Positions 52,778 through 61,575 of a DNA stretch of 64,000 nucleotides are shown piece by piece. The stretch lies in assembly GCF_026341775.1 (NCBI RefSeq), contig NZ_JAPEOB010000003.1, positions 868,001 to 932,000 of the forward strand, in the 5' to 3' direction. Positions within the stretch are counted from its first letter, which is position 1. Each line of letters starts with the position of its first letter. A model generated the notes under the pieces. The model made no database searches and was not told the origin of the DNA. It was given only the letters and a program-made list of their open reading frames with translations. The position numbers and the translations under genes are program-made. Source of the DNA: Streptomyces sp. NBC_00654. GTDB taxonomy: Bacteria > Actinomycetota > Actinomycetes > Streptomycetales > Streptomycetaceae.

Positions 52778-53512
52778 ATGCGTGTGCTCGTCGTGACCGC
52801 TGTCCCGGTGGAACGGGACGCGGTCACGCGTGCGTTCGGGGACACCCCGCAGGTTCTGCCGGTGCCCGGCGGCGAACTGCACCGCACCGGCGCGTTCGAC
52901 GTGCTGGCGGGCGGCGTGGGCCCCTCCGCCGCGGCGGCCGCGACCGCCTTCGCCCTGGCCTCGGCGCCGGCCCCGGAGCCGTACGGTCTCGTCGTCTCGG
53001 CCGGTATCGGCGGCGGTTTCGCCCCCGCCGCGCCCCTCGGCTCGCTCGTCGTGGCCACCGATGTCGTCGCCGCCGACCTGGGCGCCGAGACCCCGGACGG
53101 CTTCGTGCCCGTCACCGCTCTCGGCTTCGGCCGGGACCGCTTCCGGCCGCCGCCCGCGCTCGTACGGGAGGTGGCGTCCGCCACCGGTGCGGCCGCCGGC
53201 CCGGTGCTCACCGTCTCCACCGTGACCGGCGGCGCCCGGCGCGCCGCCGCCCTGCTGGCCGCGCACCCGGGCGCGCTGGCCGAGGCGATGGAGGGCTTCG
53301 GGGTCGCGGAGGCCGCCGAACGGGCCGGTGTCCCCGTGCTGGAGGTGCGGGCCGTCTCCAACGCCGTCGGCCCCCGCGACCGGGACGCCTGGCGCATCGG
53401 CGACGCGCTGACCGCGCTCACCGGGGCGTTCGGGAAGACCGCACCCGTACTGGAAGGTTGGACCCAGCATGACCGAAACCACCGGAACGACCGGACCGGC
53501 CGCAGCGGCTGA
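52778..53512 (+). CDS. mqnB: Futalosine hydrolase MqnB
   Basis: A 244-residue nucleosidase of the purine nucleoside phosphorylase fold that cleaves futalosine to hypoxanthine and dehypoxanthine futalosine in the futalosine route to menaquinone. The opening VLVVTAVPVERDAVTRAFG and the active-site segments LVVSAGIGGGFAPAAPLGSL and AEAMEGFGVAEAAERAGVPV support it. It overlaps mqnD by 44 bases in another frame. Confidence 0.93.
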   Translation: MRVLVVTAVPVERDAVTRAFGDTPQVLPVPGGELHRTGAFDVLAGGVGPSAAAAATAFALASAPAPEPYGLVVSAGIGGGFAPAAPLGSLVVATDVVAADLGAETPDGFVPVTALGFGRDRFRPPPALVREVASATGAAAGPVLTVSTVTGGARRAAALLAAHPGALAEAMEGFGVAEAAERAGVPVLEVRAVSNAVGPRDRDAWRIGDALTALTGAFGKTAPVLEGWTQHDRNHRNDRTGRSG

Positions 53513-54353
53513 CAGCCCGTTGCGGATCGCGTTCTCGCCCTGCCCCAACGACACCTTCGTGTTCGACGCCTGGGCGCACGGAAGGGTCCCCGGCGCGCCC
53601 GCCCTCGATGTCACCTTCGCCGACATCGACCTCACCAACGGCATGGCCGAGCGCGGTGAGCTGGATGTGCTGAAGGTGTCGTACGCCGTGCTGCCCTGGG
53701 TCCTCGACGAGTACGCCCTGCTGCCGTGCGGCGGTGCGCTGGGACGGGGCTGCGGCCCGCTCGTCCTGACGAGGGAGCCGGGTACGGATCTGACCGGGCG
53801 GACCGTCGCCGTACCGAGCGAGCGCTCGACCGCCTATCTGCTCTTCCGGCTCTGGGCGGCGGAGGCCGTCCCCGGCGGGGTCGGCGAGATCGTCGTCATG
53901 CCGTTCCACGAGATCATGCCCGCCGTGCGGGACGGCAAGGTGGACGCCGGCCTGGTCATCCACGAGGCGCGGTTCACCTACCGGAACTACGGTCTGCACA
54001 ACCTGGCGGACATGGGCCGGCACTGGGAGGACACGACCGGTCTGCCGATCCCGCTCGGCGCGATCATCGCCAAGCGCTCGCTGGGCGCCGACAGGCTGAA
54101 GAGGCTGGCCGATTCTGTACGTACGTCCGTGCTGATGGCCTGGGACGAACCGGAGGCCTCACGGGCCTATGTCCAGGAGCACGCCCAGGAGATGGACCCG
54201 GCCGTGGCCGACCAGCACATCGGGCTGTACGTGAACGAGTTCACCGCCGACCTCGGGCCGGACGGCTACGCGGCGATCCGCGGCCTGCTGACACGCGCGG
54301 CGGCCGAGGGGCTCGTACCGCCCCTCGGCCCGAACGCTCTCTCGTTCCCCTGA
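53469..54353 (+). CDS. mqnD: 1,4-dihydroxy-6-naphthoate synthase MqnD
   Basis: A 294-residue MqnA/MqnD-family enzyme, converting cyclic dehypoxanthine futalosine to 1,4-dihydroxy-6-naphthoate. Signature: LRIAFSPCPNDTFVFDAWAH at residue 18, VLKVSYAVLPWVLDEYALLP, LVIHEARFTYRNYGLHNLAD. ATG at 53469 preceded by GAAGG. It overlaps the end of mqnB, so the two are co-translated. MqnA and MqnC lie outside the window. Confidence 0.94.
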   Translation: MTETTGTTGPAAAADSPLRIAFSPCPNDTFVFDAWAHGRVPGAPALDVTFADIDLTNGMAERGELDVLKVSYAVLPWVLDEYALLPCGGALGRGCGPLVLTREPGTDLTGRTVAVPSERSTAYLLFRLWAAEAVPGGVGEIVVMPFHEIMPAVRDGKVDAGLVIHEARFTYRNYGLHNLADMGRHWEDTTGLPIPLGAIIAKRSLGADRLKRLADSVRTSVLMAWDEPEASRAYVQEHAQEMDPAVADQHIGLYVNEFTADLGPDGYAAIRGLLTRAAAEGLVPPLGPNALSFP

Positions 54354-54394
54354 TCCACCGGGGACTGAGCAAGGCGCTACTTTCGACACACGCC

Positions 54395-54778
54395 CTAGAC
54401 GTCGAGCTGGTCGGCGACCGCCCGCAGCAGGCCGGCGATCTTCCCGCCCGCGGCCTTGTCGGGATAGCGACCCCGCTCCAGCATCGGCGTGATGTTCTCC
54501 AGGAGCGTGGTCAGGTCCTGGACGATCGACGCCAGCTCGTCCGGCTTGCGGCGCTGAGCGGCCGCGACGGACGGGGTGGGGTCGAGAATGGCCACGGACA
54601 GCGCCTGGTCACCGCGCTGGCCTGCGACAACGCCGAATTCCACCCGCTGGCCCGGCTTGAGCACGTCGACTCCGGCAGGGAGTACCGACGAGTGGACGAA
54701 GACGTCGCCGCCGTCGTCGCGGGAGAGAAAGCCGAAGCCCTTCTCGCTGTTGAACCATTTGACCTTGCCGGTGGGCAC
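54395..54778 (-). CDS. Cold-shock domain protein with C-terminal extension
   Basis: A 127-residue protein. Residues 1-65 are a cold-shock domain: GKVKWFNSEKGFGFLSRDDG with RNP1 and DVFVHSSVLP with RNP2. A helical extension of about 60 residues follows (ASIVQDLTTLLENITPML), unlike the 67-residue CspA type. The GTG at 54778 is chosen because VPTGKVKWF is the family start. Single-stranded nucleic acid binding. Convergent with mqnD at 42 bases. Confidence 0.88.
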   Translation of the reverse strand: MPTGKVKWFNSEKGFGFLSRDDGGDVFVHSSVLPAGVDVLKPGQRVEFGVVAGQRGDQALSVAILDPTPSVAAAQRRKPDELASIVQDLTTLLENITPMLERGRYPDKAAGGKIAGLLRAVADQLDV

Positions 54779-54947
54779 GTCTGTCCTCGTCCTCGTACTC
54801 GTCGGTGGGCCGGAGAGCCTGGGAAAACGGCTCCGGATAGCAGTACAGCGGGCCCCCATGACCCGCCGGGTCCAAGGCTAATGGCCCTGGGGCCGGTGAC
54901 AAGACGTCGCCGGACGGTTCCTCCGGGCTGGGAACTACCCTGGCGGG

Positions 54948-55187
54948 GTGAGTACTACTCCTTCTGGCGCAGGTGACCGGCTGGTTCAGGTCGGCGCGAT
55001 CGTTTTCTTCGTCGGCGCACTGGCCACTCTGGTCACAGTGGCCCCACTCTTCCTGGGCACGGACCCGTTCCCGTCGATCGCCTACGCGGTCTGCATGCTG
55101 ATGGGCGTCGGGTTCCTGATCGCGGCGGCGGGCGTCGTGCGGTCGGCGTGGAGCAGCTCCCCGAAGCGGGCCGTCGGCCGCTCATAG
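54948..55187 (+). CDS. Small two-helix membrane protein
   Basis: A 79-residue protein with two membrane helices (VQVGAIVFFVGALATLVTVA, IAYAVCMLMGVGFLIAAAGV). It starts MSTTPSGAGDR at a GTG with TACCCT 6 bases upstream, a leaderless layout. It appears to be a conserved actinobacterial protein without known function. It is convergent with the HAD gene and nearly touches it. Confidence 0.75.
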   Translation: MSTTPSGAGDRLVQVGAIVFFVGALATLVTVAPLFLGTDPFPSIAYAVCMLMGVGFLIAAAGVVRSAWSSSPKRAVGRS

Positions 55188-55188
55188 T

Positions 55189-55830
55189 TCAGCCCTGACC
55201 GCCGCGGCTCTCCTCGAAGGCGCGCAGCCAGGCCGGGAAGCCCGTCAGGTCCGGCAGGATCACGTCCGCGCCCGCCGCGCGCAGCTCGTCCGCGTCGCAC
55301 GGGCCCGTCGTCACGCCGACCGACAGAGCACCGGCCGCGCGGGCCCCGCGTACGTCACCGGTGTGGTCGCCGACGTACACCTGCGCGCCGTGCCCGATCA
55401 GCGCGCGCGCCTTGGCCTCGGCCCAGAGCCGCCCGATCAGTTCGTCCGGCTCGATCCCCAGGTGGTCCAGGTGGAGCCTGGCGCTCGGCTCGTGCTTGGC
55501 GGTGACGACGAGTGTCCGGCCGCCCAGCGCCCGCACCGCCTCGATGGCCTCCCGCGCACCGGGCAGCGCCGTGGTCGGGGTGATCGCGTGTGTGGGATAG
55601 ATCTCCCGGTAGCGGTCGGCCGTCGCGGCCACCATGTCGGCCGGGTACCAGTTCGCCAGCTCCTCCTCCACCGGCGGGCCGAGCCTGCTGACGACCAGGC
55701 CGGTGTCGATCGGTACGCCCGTCTCGGCGGACAGCGCCCGGTAGTTGGCCCCGATGCCGGGGCGGGAGTCTATGAGCGTCATATCGAGGTCGAAGCCGAC
55801 CGTCAGGGGATGCGGAGCCATGGTGGCCAT
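55189..55830 (-). CDS. HAD family hydrolase
   Basis: A 213-residue HAD phosphatase. Motif I is GFDLDMTLIDS near residue 11, motif II TLVVTAKHE, motif IV VYVGDHTGDVRGARAAG. The alpha-helical cap sits between motifs I and II. Start ATG at 55830 preceded by GGTGGG; an ATG at 55821 is possible. Phosphate ester substrate unknown. It is divergent from the iron importer operon. Confidence 0.85.
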   Translation of the reverse strand: MATMAPHPLTVGFDLDMTLIDSRPGIGANYRALSAETGVPIDTGLVVSRLGPPVEEELANWYPADMVAATADRYREIYPTHAITPTTALPGAREAIEAVRALGGRTLVVTAKHEPSARLHLDHLGIEPDELIGRLWAEAKARALIGHGAQVYVGDHTGDVRGARAAGALSVGVTTGPCDADELRAAGADVILPDLTGFPAWLRAFEESRGGQG

Positions 55831-55875
55831 TGTGCCCACCGGCCGCCTCGACCGGCGAAATCACGCCGCCTAGAC

Positions 55876-55894
55876 TTAGCCAAGCCTTACCTCC
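55876..55894. promoter_or_regulatory. Probable iron box (DmdR/IdeR type)
   Basis: TTAGCCAAGCCTTACCTCC matches about two thirds of the actinobacterial iron-box consensus TTAGGTTAGGCTAACCTAA. It sits 90 bases before the siderophore-importer operon, as expected for an iron-dependent DtxR/DmdR repressor site. Confidence 0.65.
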
Positions 55895-55984
55895 CTCGCA
55901 CGCGTCCCGACGGCCGCCGTGATGCGCCACCGCTCATCACGTCCACCGCTCCGCGCGCGCCCGTGTCCGCTTCGATGGGGTCAG

Positions 55985-56995
55985 ATGTCAGCCGCCGCAC
56001 CACGCCTCTCCAGACGCGCCTGCGCGACGGCGGCGGCCGTCCTCGCGCTGTTGCTCGCCGTTCTGCTCAGCCTCGCCGTGGGCGCGCGCTCGATCGCCCC
56101 CTCCGAGGTCTTCGACGCGCTGCTGCACGGCGGGAACTCCGACGCCGCCGAGGTCATCCGGAACATGCGGGTGCCGCGCACCCTCATCGGGCTGATGGTC
56201 GGCGCCTCCCTGGCCCTGGCGGGCACGGTGCTCCAGGGCATCACCCGTAACCCCATCGCCGACCCCGGCATCCTCGGCATCAGCCAGGGCGCCTCGGTGG
56301 GCGTGGTGCTGGCCATCGCGTACGCCGGGATCCACACCCTCACCGGCTATGTCTGGTTCGCGTTCGCGGGTGCCGCGATCGCCTCCGTGGCGGTGTACGC
56401 CATCGCCTCCAGCGGGCGCGGCGGTGCGACCCCGGTGAAACTCGCGCTGGGCGGCGCCGCGATCAACGCGCTGCTGGTGTCGGTGACGATGGCGGTGCTC
56501 ACGACGAAGGCGTCCGCGCTGGACGAGTTCCGCTTCTGGCAGGTCGGCTCCATCGCCGGGCGCGAGGCGGAGGTGGCCCAGCAGATCTGGCCGTTCCTCC
56601 TCCTCGGCACGGTCCTCGTGCTCTCCGTGGCGCGCGGGCTCGACGCGCTCGCGCTGGGCGAGGACATGGCGAAGGGCCTGGGCCAGAAGGTCGCCACCGT
56701 ACGGATCGTCGGCGGCATCGGGGCGACCGTGCTGACCGGCGCCGGGGTCGCCGCGGCCGGGCCGATCGCCTTCATCGGCCTCGCCGTCCCCCACATCGCC
56801 CGTGCGATCGTCGGCAACGACCACCGCTGGGTGCTGCCCATGGCCGCGCTCATCGGCCCCGTGATGCTGCTCGTCTCCGATGTCATCGGCCGCGTCCTGT
56901 TCCCGCCGAGCGAGGTCCCGGCGGGCGTGATGACGGCCCTGATCGGGGTGCCGTTCCTGGTCACCCTGGTACGCCGGAAGGCGGTGCCCGCATGA
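55985..56995 (+). CDS. Iron-siderophore ABC permease, FecCD family (first subunit)
   Basis: A 336-residue permease with nine to ten helices. FecCD signatures: [20 protein letters not shown] then [20 protein letters not shown] (coupling region) and [23 protein letters not shown] at 55985 and no clear ribosome-binding site. It forms the channel with the second permease, and it overlaps that gene by four bases. Confidence 0.93.
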   Translation: MSAAAPRLSRRACATAAAVLALLLAVLLSLAVGARSIAPSEVFDALLHGGNSDAAEVIRNMRVPRTLIGLMVGASLALAGTVLQGITRNPIADPGILGISQGASVGVVLAIAYAGIHTLTGYVWFAFAGAAIASVAVYAIASSGRGGATPVKLALGGAAINALLVSVTMAVLTTKASALDEFRFWQVGSIAGREAEVAQQIWPFLLLGTVLVLSVARGLDALALGEDMAKGLGQKVATVRIVGGIGATVLTGAGVAAAGPIAFIGLAVPHIARAIVGNDHRWVLPMAALIGPVMLLVSDVIGRVLFPPSEVPAGVMTALIGVPFLVTLVRRKAVPA

Positions 56996-58086
56996 ACGCG
57001 GCCATGACCCCGGTGCGTCCCCCCGTGCGTCCCCCCGTGCGGCCCGCCGGTTACTCGCTCGTCCGGATCGGGACGCGCGGACGGTTCCTGCTGCACCGTC
57101 GCGCCGCCGCCGTGGCGGCCGTCCTCGTCGTCCTGCTGGCCCTGGTCTGTGTCGCCTACCTCTGCGTCGGCGAGAGCTTCGTCGCGCCCGTCGAGGCGGT
57201 GAAGGTGGTCCTCGGACAGCCCTCGTCCAGCGAACTGGTCGTGGGCACGCTGCGGCTGCCGCGCATGGTCGTCGGGCTGCTCGTCGGCGTGGCCTTCGGG
57301 ATCGCCGGCGCGCTGATCCAGACCGTGGCCCGCAACCCGCTCGCCAGCCCCGACATCATCGGCATCAGCCAGGGCGCGAGCGCGCTGACGGTCGGCGCGA
57401 TGACCTTCGGCATCACCTCGTACGCCGTCCTGCCCTACCTGTCGGTGATCGGCGGCGTCGCCGCGGCGGCCCTCGTGTACGCCTTCGCCTGGCGCGGCGG
57501 GCTGCACGCCACCCGCTTCGTCCTCATCGGCATCGGCTTCGCCATCGCGCTGCGGTCGGTCACCACGCTTTTCCTGACGAAGGGCGACTACCTGGTCGCC
57601 CAGCAGGCCCAGATCTGGATGACCGGCTCCCTCAACGGCCGCGGCTGGGAGGAGGCCGCCCCGATCGGCTGGACGCTGCTGATCCTGCTGCCCGCCGTGC
57701 TGTGGGCCTCCCGGGCGCAGCGCACCGTCACGATGGACGACGACACCGCCACCGCGCTCGGCGTACGCCTGGGGCGGGTACGGCTCGGGCTCGTCGCCCT
57801 CGGTGTGATCCTGGCGTCCGTGGCCACGGGGACGGCCGGGCCGGTGGACTTCGTGGCGCTGCTCGCGCCGCAGATCGCCCGGCGGATGACGCGCACGGCG
57901 CAGATCCCGCTGTTCTGTTCCGCCCTGCTCGGCGCGGTGATCGTCGTCCTCGCCGATCTGCTCGCCCGCAGGCTCTTCTCCCCCACCGAACTGCCGGTGG
58001 GTGTTCTGACGGCGGCGGTCGGCGCCCCGTACCTGATCTGGCTGATCATCCGCGGCCACAGCGGCCGCAGTGGAGGCAAGGCATGA
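56992..58086 (+). CDS. Iron-siderophore ABC permease, FecCD family (second subunit)
   Basis: A 364-residue FecCD permease: [40 protein letters not shown] and [20 protein letters not shown]. An N-terminal extension contains two copies of RPPV (bases 57016-57040), a small repeat. Translationally coupled to both neighbours (ATGA overlaps). Confidence 0.93.
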   Translation: MNAAMTPVRPPVRPPVRPAGYSLVRIGTRGRFLLHRRAAAVAAVLVVLLALVCVAYLCVGESFVAPVEAVKVVLGQPSSSELVVGTLRLPRMVVGLLVGVAFGIAGALIQTVARNPLASPDIIGISQGASALTVGAMTFGITSYAVLPYLSVIGGVAAAALVYAFAWRGGLHATRFVLIGIGFAIALRSVTTLFLTKGDYLVAQQAQIWMTGSLNGRGWEEAAPIGWTLLILLPAVLWASRAQRTVTMDDDTATALGVRLGRVRLGLVALGVILASVATGTAGPVDFVALLAPQIARRMTRTAQIPLFCSALLGAVIVVLADLLARRLFSPTELPVGVLTAAVGAPYLIWLIIRGHSGRSGGKA

Positions 58087-58955
58087 GCGAGACCCTCCCG
58101 ACCGACATGGTGGGGACGACGAGCAGGCTCTCGGCCCGCGGGCTGACCCTCGCCTACGAGGACCGCACCGTCGTGCACGAGCTGGACCTCGCCGTGCCCG
58201 ACGGGCGGGTCACCGTCATCGTCGGCCCGAACGCCTGCGGCAAGTCGACCACCCTGCGGGCGCTCGGCCGGCTCCTCAAGCCGCGCGACGGGGCCGTTCT
58301 GCTGGACGGCACCGAACTGGCGAGGATCCCCACGAAGAAGATCGCCCAGTCGATCGGGCTGCTCCCGCAGACCCCGGTGGCCCCCGAGGCCATCACCGTC
58401 TCCGACCTGGTCGCCCGCGGCCGCCAGCCGCACCAGCACTGGTGGCAGCAGTGGTCGGAGGCGGACGAACGCGCGGTCACGGACGCCATGGACCGTACGG
58501 ACGTCTCGGCGCTCGCCGACCGCTCGGTGGACGAACTGTCCGGCGGACAGCGCCAGCGGGTGTGGATCGCGATGGCGCTCGCCCAGGACACCGATCTGCT
58601 GCTGCTCGACGAGCCGACGACGTACCTCGACATCGCGCACCAGGTGGAGGTCCTGGACCTGGTGCGCCAGCTCGCCGCCCCGGCGGCGGACGGCACCCGC
58701 GGCCGGACCGTGGTGACCGTGCTCCACGACCTCAACCAGGCCGCCCGGTACGCCGACCACCTGGTCGCCATGAAGGCGGGCCGGATCGTCGCGGAGGGCC
58801 ACCCGCGCGACGTCGTCACCGCCGAGCTCGTGCGCGAGGTCTTCGGCCTGGAGGCGGTGATCGTCCCGGACCCGGTGACGGGTTCGCCGCTCGTCGTGCC
58901 CGGCGCCCCCTGGACTTCTCCCCATTCCCCTCTCCGAAAGGCTCCACAGACATGA
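58083..58955 (+). CDS. Iron-siderophore ABC ATPase (FecE/FepC type)
   Basis: A 290-residue ATPase. Walker [18 protein letters not shown], signature [20 protein letters not shown], Walker [17 protein letters not shown]. The unusual Ala-Cys in the P-loop (GPNACGKS) is the normal form for this family. Overlaps both neighbours by four bases. It powers uptake of ferri-siderophore through the FecCD pair. Confidence 0.94.
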   Translation: MSETLPTDMVGTTSRLSARGLTLAYEDRTVVHELDLAVPDGRVTVIVGPNACGKSTTLRALGRLLKPRDGAVLLDGTELARIPTKKIAQSIGLLPQTPVAPEAITVSDLVARGRQPHQHWWQQWSEADERAVTDAMDRTDVSALADRSVDELSGGQRQRVWIAMALAQDTDLLLLDEPTTYLDIAHQVEVLDLVRQLAAPAADGTRGRTVVTVLHDLNQAARYADHLVAMKAGRIVAEGHPRDVVTAELVREVFGLEAVIVPDPVTGSPLVVPGAPWTSPHSPLRKAPQT

Positions 58956-59932
58956 CCGTCCCCTTCCGCAACCGCCGTGGCCCGGTCGTCGCCTCCCTCG
59001 CCGTGACCGCCGCGCTCGCCCTCTCCGCGTGCGGCTCCACCGAGCACGGCTCGGCCTCCGGCTCCACCGAGGACAAGAGCAGGACGCACACGGTCAGCAC
59101 CGCGAACGGGAACGTCGAGGTCCCCGTGGATCCGAAGCGGGTCGTCGTCCTCGACACCGGCGAGCTGGACTCCGCGCTCAGCCTGGGCATCCGGCCGGTC
59201 GGCGCGACGCACTCGGCGTCGGAGGACGGTTTCCCCTCCTACCTGCCCGCGAGCGGGACGAAGGGCATCAAGGAGGTCGGTGAGATCGCCAACCCGAACA
59301 TGGAGGCCGTCGCCGCGCTCAAGCCCGACCTGATCCTCACGAGCAAGGTCCGTGACGGTGACCGTTACGAGCAGCTCAGCGAGATCGCCCCGACCGTGAT
59401 GACCGAGGCCACCGGCAGCGCCTGGAAGGAGAACTTCCAGCTGCACGCGGACGCGCTCGGCAAGAAGGACGAGGCCAAGAAGGTCATCGCGAAGTACGAC
59501 GCCCATGTGGCGGAGGTGACGGAGGCGATCGGCGGCAAGGAGAAGGCGGCGGCCACGGACGTCAACTTCATCCGGTTCGTCGAGGGCGCCGAGATCCGCA
59601 TCTACGGCAAGCAGAACTACATCGGTTCGATCCTCGCCGACCTCGGCATGGGCCGCCCCGCGATCACGGACAAGGCGAAGGACGGGTTCTCGTACGACGT
59701 GTCGCCGGAGAAGATCGACCTGGCGGACGCGGACGTCATCTTCACGTCCACGTACGGCGACCCGGCCAAGGCGGGCACGACCAAGACGATGAACAGCGGC
59801 CTGTGGAAGGGGCTGACCGCGTCCAAGAACGACAAGGTCTTCAAGGTCGACGACCGCCTGTGGATCGCCGGCATCGGCTACACGGCCGCGGACAAGATCC
59901 TGGACGAGTTCCAGAGCAGCCTGACGAAGTAA
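58952..59932 (+). CDS. Iron-siderophore ABC substrate-binding lipoprotein
   Basis: A 326-residue lipoprotein with signal and lipobox ALALSACGS (Cys at about residue 28), a Ser/Thr-rich linker and a FhuD/FepB-like binding domain: [40 protein letters not shown] and so on to [15 protein letters not shown]. It captures ferri-siderophore outside the membrane. Which siderophore cannot be told. ATG at 58952 overlaps the ATPase stop. A terminator follows. Confidence 0.94.
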   Translation: MTVPFRNRRGPVVASLAVTAALALSACGSTEHGSASGSTEDKSRTHTVSTANGNVEVPVDPKRVVVLDTGELDSALSLGIRPVGATHSASEDGFPSYLPASGTKGIKEVGEIANPNMEAVAALKPDLILTSKVRDGDRYEQLSEIAPTVMTEATGSAWKENFQLHADALGKKDEAKKVIAKYDAHVAEVTEAIGGKEKAAATDVNFIRFVEGAEIRIYGKQNYIGSILADLGMGRPAITDKAKDGFSYDVSPEKIDLADADVIFTSTYGDPAKAGTTKTMNSGLWKGLTASKNDKVFKVDDRLWIAGIGYTAADKILDEFQSSLTK

Positions 59933-59966
59933 CCCGACGGCGGGACTCCTCCCGCCCCGGATGCCG

Positions 59967-60001
59967 GACGGGCCGGCCCCGCACACGGGGACCGGCCCGT
60001 C
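59967..60001 (+). terminator. Terminator of the iron importer operon
   Basis: A 15-base-pair stem with one bulged A (59967-59981 with 59986-60001) and an ACA-type loop starts 35 bases after the binding-protein stop. Confidence 0.75.
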
Positions 60002-60077
60002 GGGCGTCGTACGACCGGTAGCGGCGGATACCGGTGCCGTGTCCCGGGCGCGGTGCGCGGGCGCGGTGCCGGGTTCC

Positions 60078-60190
60078 GTGTGCGTGCGCGGGCGGGGTGC
60101 CGGTCGCGGTCCCGTGTGCGTGCGCGGGCGGGGGTGCCGGTCCCGGTCCCGTGTGCGTGCGCGTACCCGTGTGCGCGGGCGCGGGTCGGG
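60078..60190. repeat. 36-37 base tandem repeat, about 2.5 copies
   Basis: Units at 60078-60113 and 60114-60150 both begin GTGTGCGTGCGCGGGCGGGG and end GGTCCC. A partial third copy starts at 60151. The region between the importer terminator and the end of the next convergent gene is otherwise empty. Confidence 0.85.
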
Positions 60191-60234
60191 GCGCGCCCGG
60201 TGACGGCCCGGCCGGACCGGCCGCCCGGTCCCGC

Positions 60235-61512
60235 TCAGGCGGCGCGTCCTCGCGCCCGCCACACCAGGTACAGCGCCGAGGCGACCGCCGCCACCCGGAG
60301 CACCACCGGCCAGGCGCCCACCAGGACGTCCCCCATCCCGCCCTCCGCGATGGGCTCCCCCCAGCGCCCCTCCATCCGGCCCCACACCCACACCACGGTG
60401 GCTGCCACCACCACGCCCGGCAGCCCCATCGCGGCCCACTTCGCCTCGGCCCGGGACAGGGTGCGCGAGCTGTACGCGAGGAGCCAGCCGCCCGCGAGTG
60501 CCAGCCAGGAGCCCGTCACCGCGCCGCCGACCAGCAGTGCGGCGGCCAGGAGCAGCAGCGGATGCGCGAACCGGGCGGTCTTCGTCGCGGCGGCGGGCTC
60601 CGGCGCGGCGGCGGCTGCCTTGCGGCGGCGCAGCCTCGGCAGCCCGAGGCGTACGCGGGCGCCCTTCGCGGGCTGCTCCCCGCCCTTCCCGGTCCCGGCC
60701 CCGCCCTCGCGGTCCTCGCCGTTCTCGCCGGCCCCGCCCTTCTCGCCGTCGAAGTCGTCGAGGGCGTCGCGGTCGTCGCGGTCGCCGGCCTCCTCGTCCG
60801 CGTCCGGGTCGCGCCGGGGCTTCGGCGGCCTCGGCGGCCTGAAGATCTCGGGGATCTCCACACCCCCGACGAATCCCGGTACGCGCTCGCCGTCGCCGAA
60901 CGACCCCGGCGCGATGCGCCACCAGTCGGGTTCGCCGCCGGACGGGCCCTGCTGGTCGAGGCCCAGGACATGCGGTGCGGAGGGGTCCGGCCAGTCGTGC
61001 GCCGGGGCGGCGGTGTCCTCGGCCGCGTCCGCCGCGCCCCCGCTCCCCTTCCGGCTTCCCCGGCTTCCCCGGTTCTCCCGGCTCTCCTCGCGCTCCCCGC
61101 GCTCCCGGCCCTCTCCCGGGCTCTCGGGCGCTTCCGACGCGCCCCGCCCGGAACTGTCTTTCGGCTCCTTGCGGAGCAGCCCGCTCCGGGGCCGGGGAAG
61201 GCCGCGCCACTGCCCGCCGCCGGACCCACCGCCCGCTCCGCGCTCCGCGCTCCGCGCCGACGGCAGCGGCACCGATCCGTCGCCCGACTCGGCCGCCGCG
61301 GCCACCAGTTCGTCCGGCGTACCGAGCCTGCCGATGATGCGCCGCACCGCCGCCGGGGTGCCCGTGCCGTCCTGGTGGCGCTGCCGGTCGATCTCGCCCC
61401 GAAGCGTCGAGACGAGCCGCATCCGGGCACCCGAGGGCAGCTGTTGTTGCTGGGCCAGGTCCCCGACCCGGCTCAGATAGTCGTAGACGAGCTGGTCGCT
61501 CTCGATCCCCAC
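60235..61512 (-). CDS. Anchored protein with Glu/Gly-rich middle, unknown function
   Basis: A 425-residue protein. Residues 1-65 form a helical domain (DQLVYDYLSRVGDLAQQQQL, STLRGEIDRQR, TPAAVRRIIGRLGTPDELV), a pattern common in Streptomyces proteins annotated as integral membrane or HAAS-like. A long Gly/Glu/Arg/Asp-rich disordered stretch follows (about 85-310). The C-terminus carries about four membrane helices (LLLLAAALLVGGAVTGSWLA, MGLPGVVVAATVVWVWG, GAWPVVLRVAAVASALYLVW). GTG at 61512 with GAGGGG upstream. It is divergent from the helicase-associated gene. Confidence 0.72.
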   Translation of the reverse strand: MGIESDQLVYDYLSRVGDLAQQQQLPSGARMRLVSTLRGEIDRQRHQDGTGTPAAVRRIIGRLGTPDELVAAAAESGDGSVPLPSARSAERGAGGGSGGGQWRGLPRPRSGLLRKEPKDSSGRGASEAPESPGEGRERGEREESRENRGSRGSRKGSGGAADAAEDTAAPAHDWPDPSAPHVLGLDQQGPSGGEPDWWRIAPGSFGDGERVPGFVGGVEIPEIFRPPRPPKPRRDPDADEEAGDRDDRDALDDFDGEKGGAGENGEDREGGAGTGKGGEQPAKGARVRLGLPRLRRRKAAAAAPEPAAATKTARFAHPLLLLAAALLVGGAVTGSWLALAGGWLLAYSSRTLSRAEAKWAAMGLPGVVVAATVVWVWGRMEGRWGEPIAEGGMGDVLVGAWPVVLRVAAVASALYLVWRARGRAA

Positions 61513-61575
61513 TCGATGGTTCCCCTCTACCGGCCCTGCCCCGACGGTAGCGTTCCAGCGGCTACCGTGGGACGG

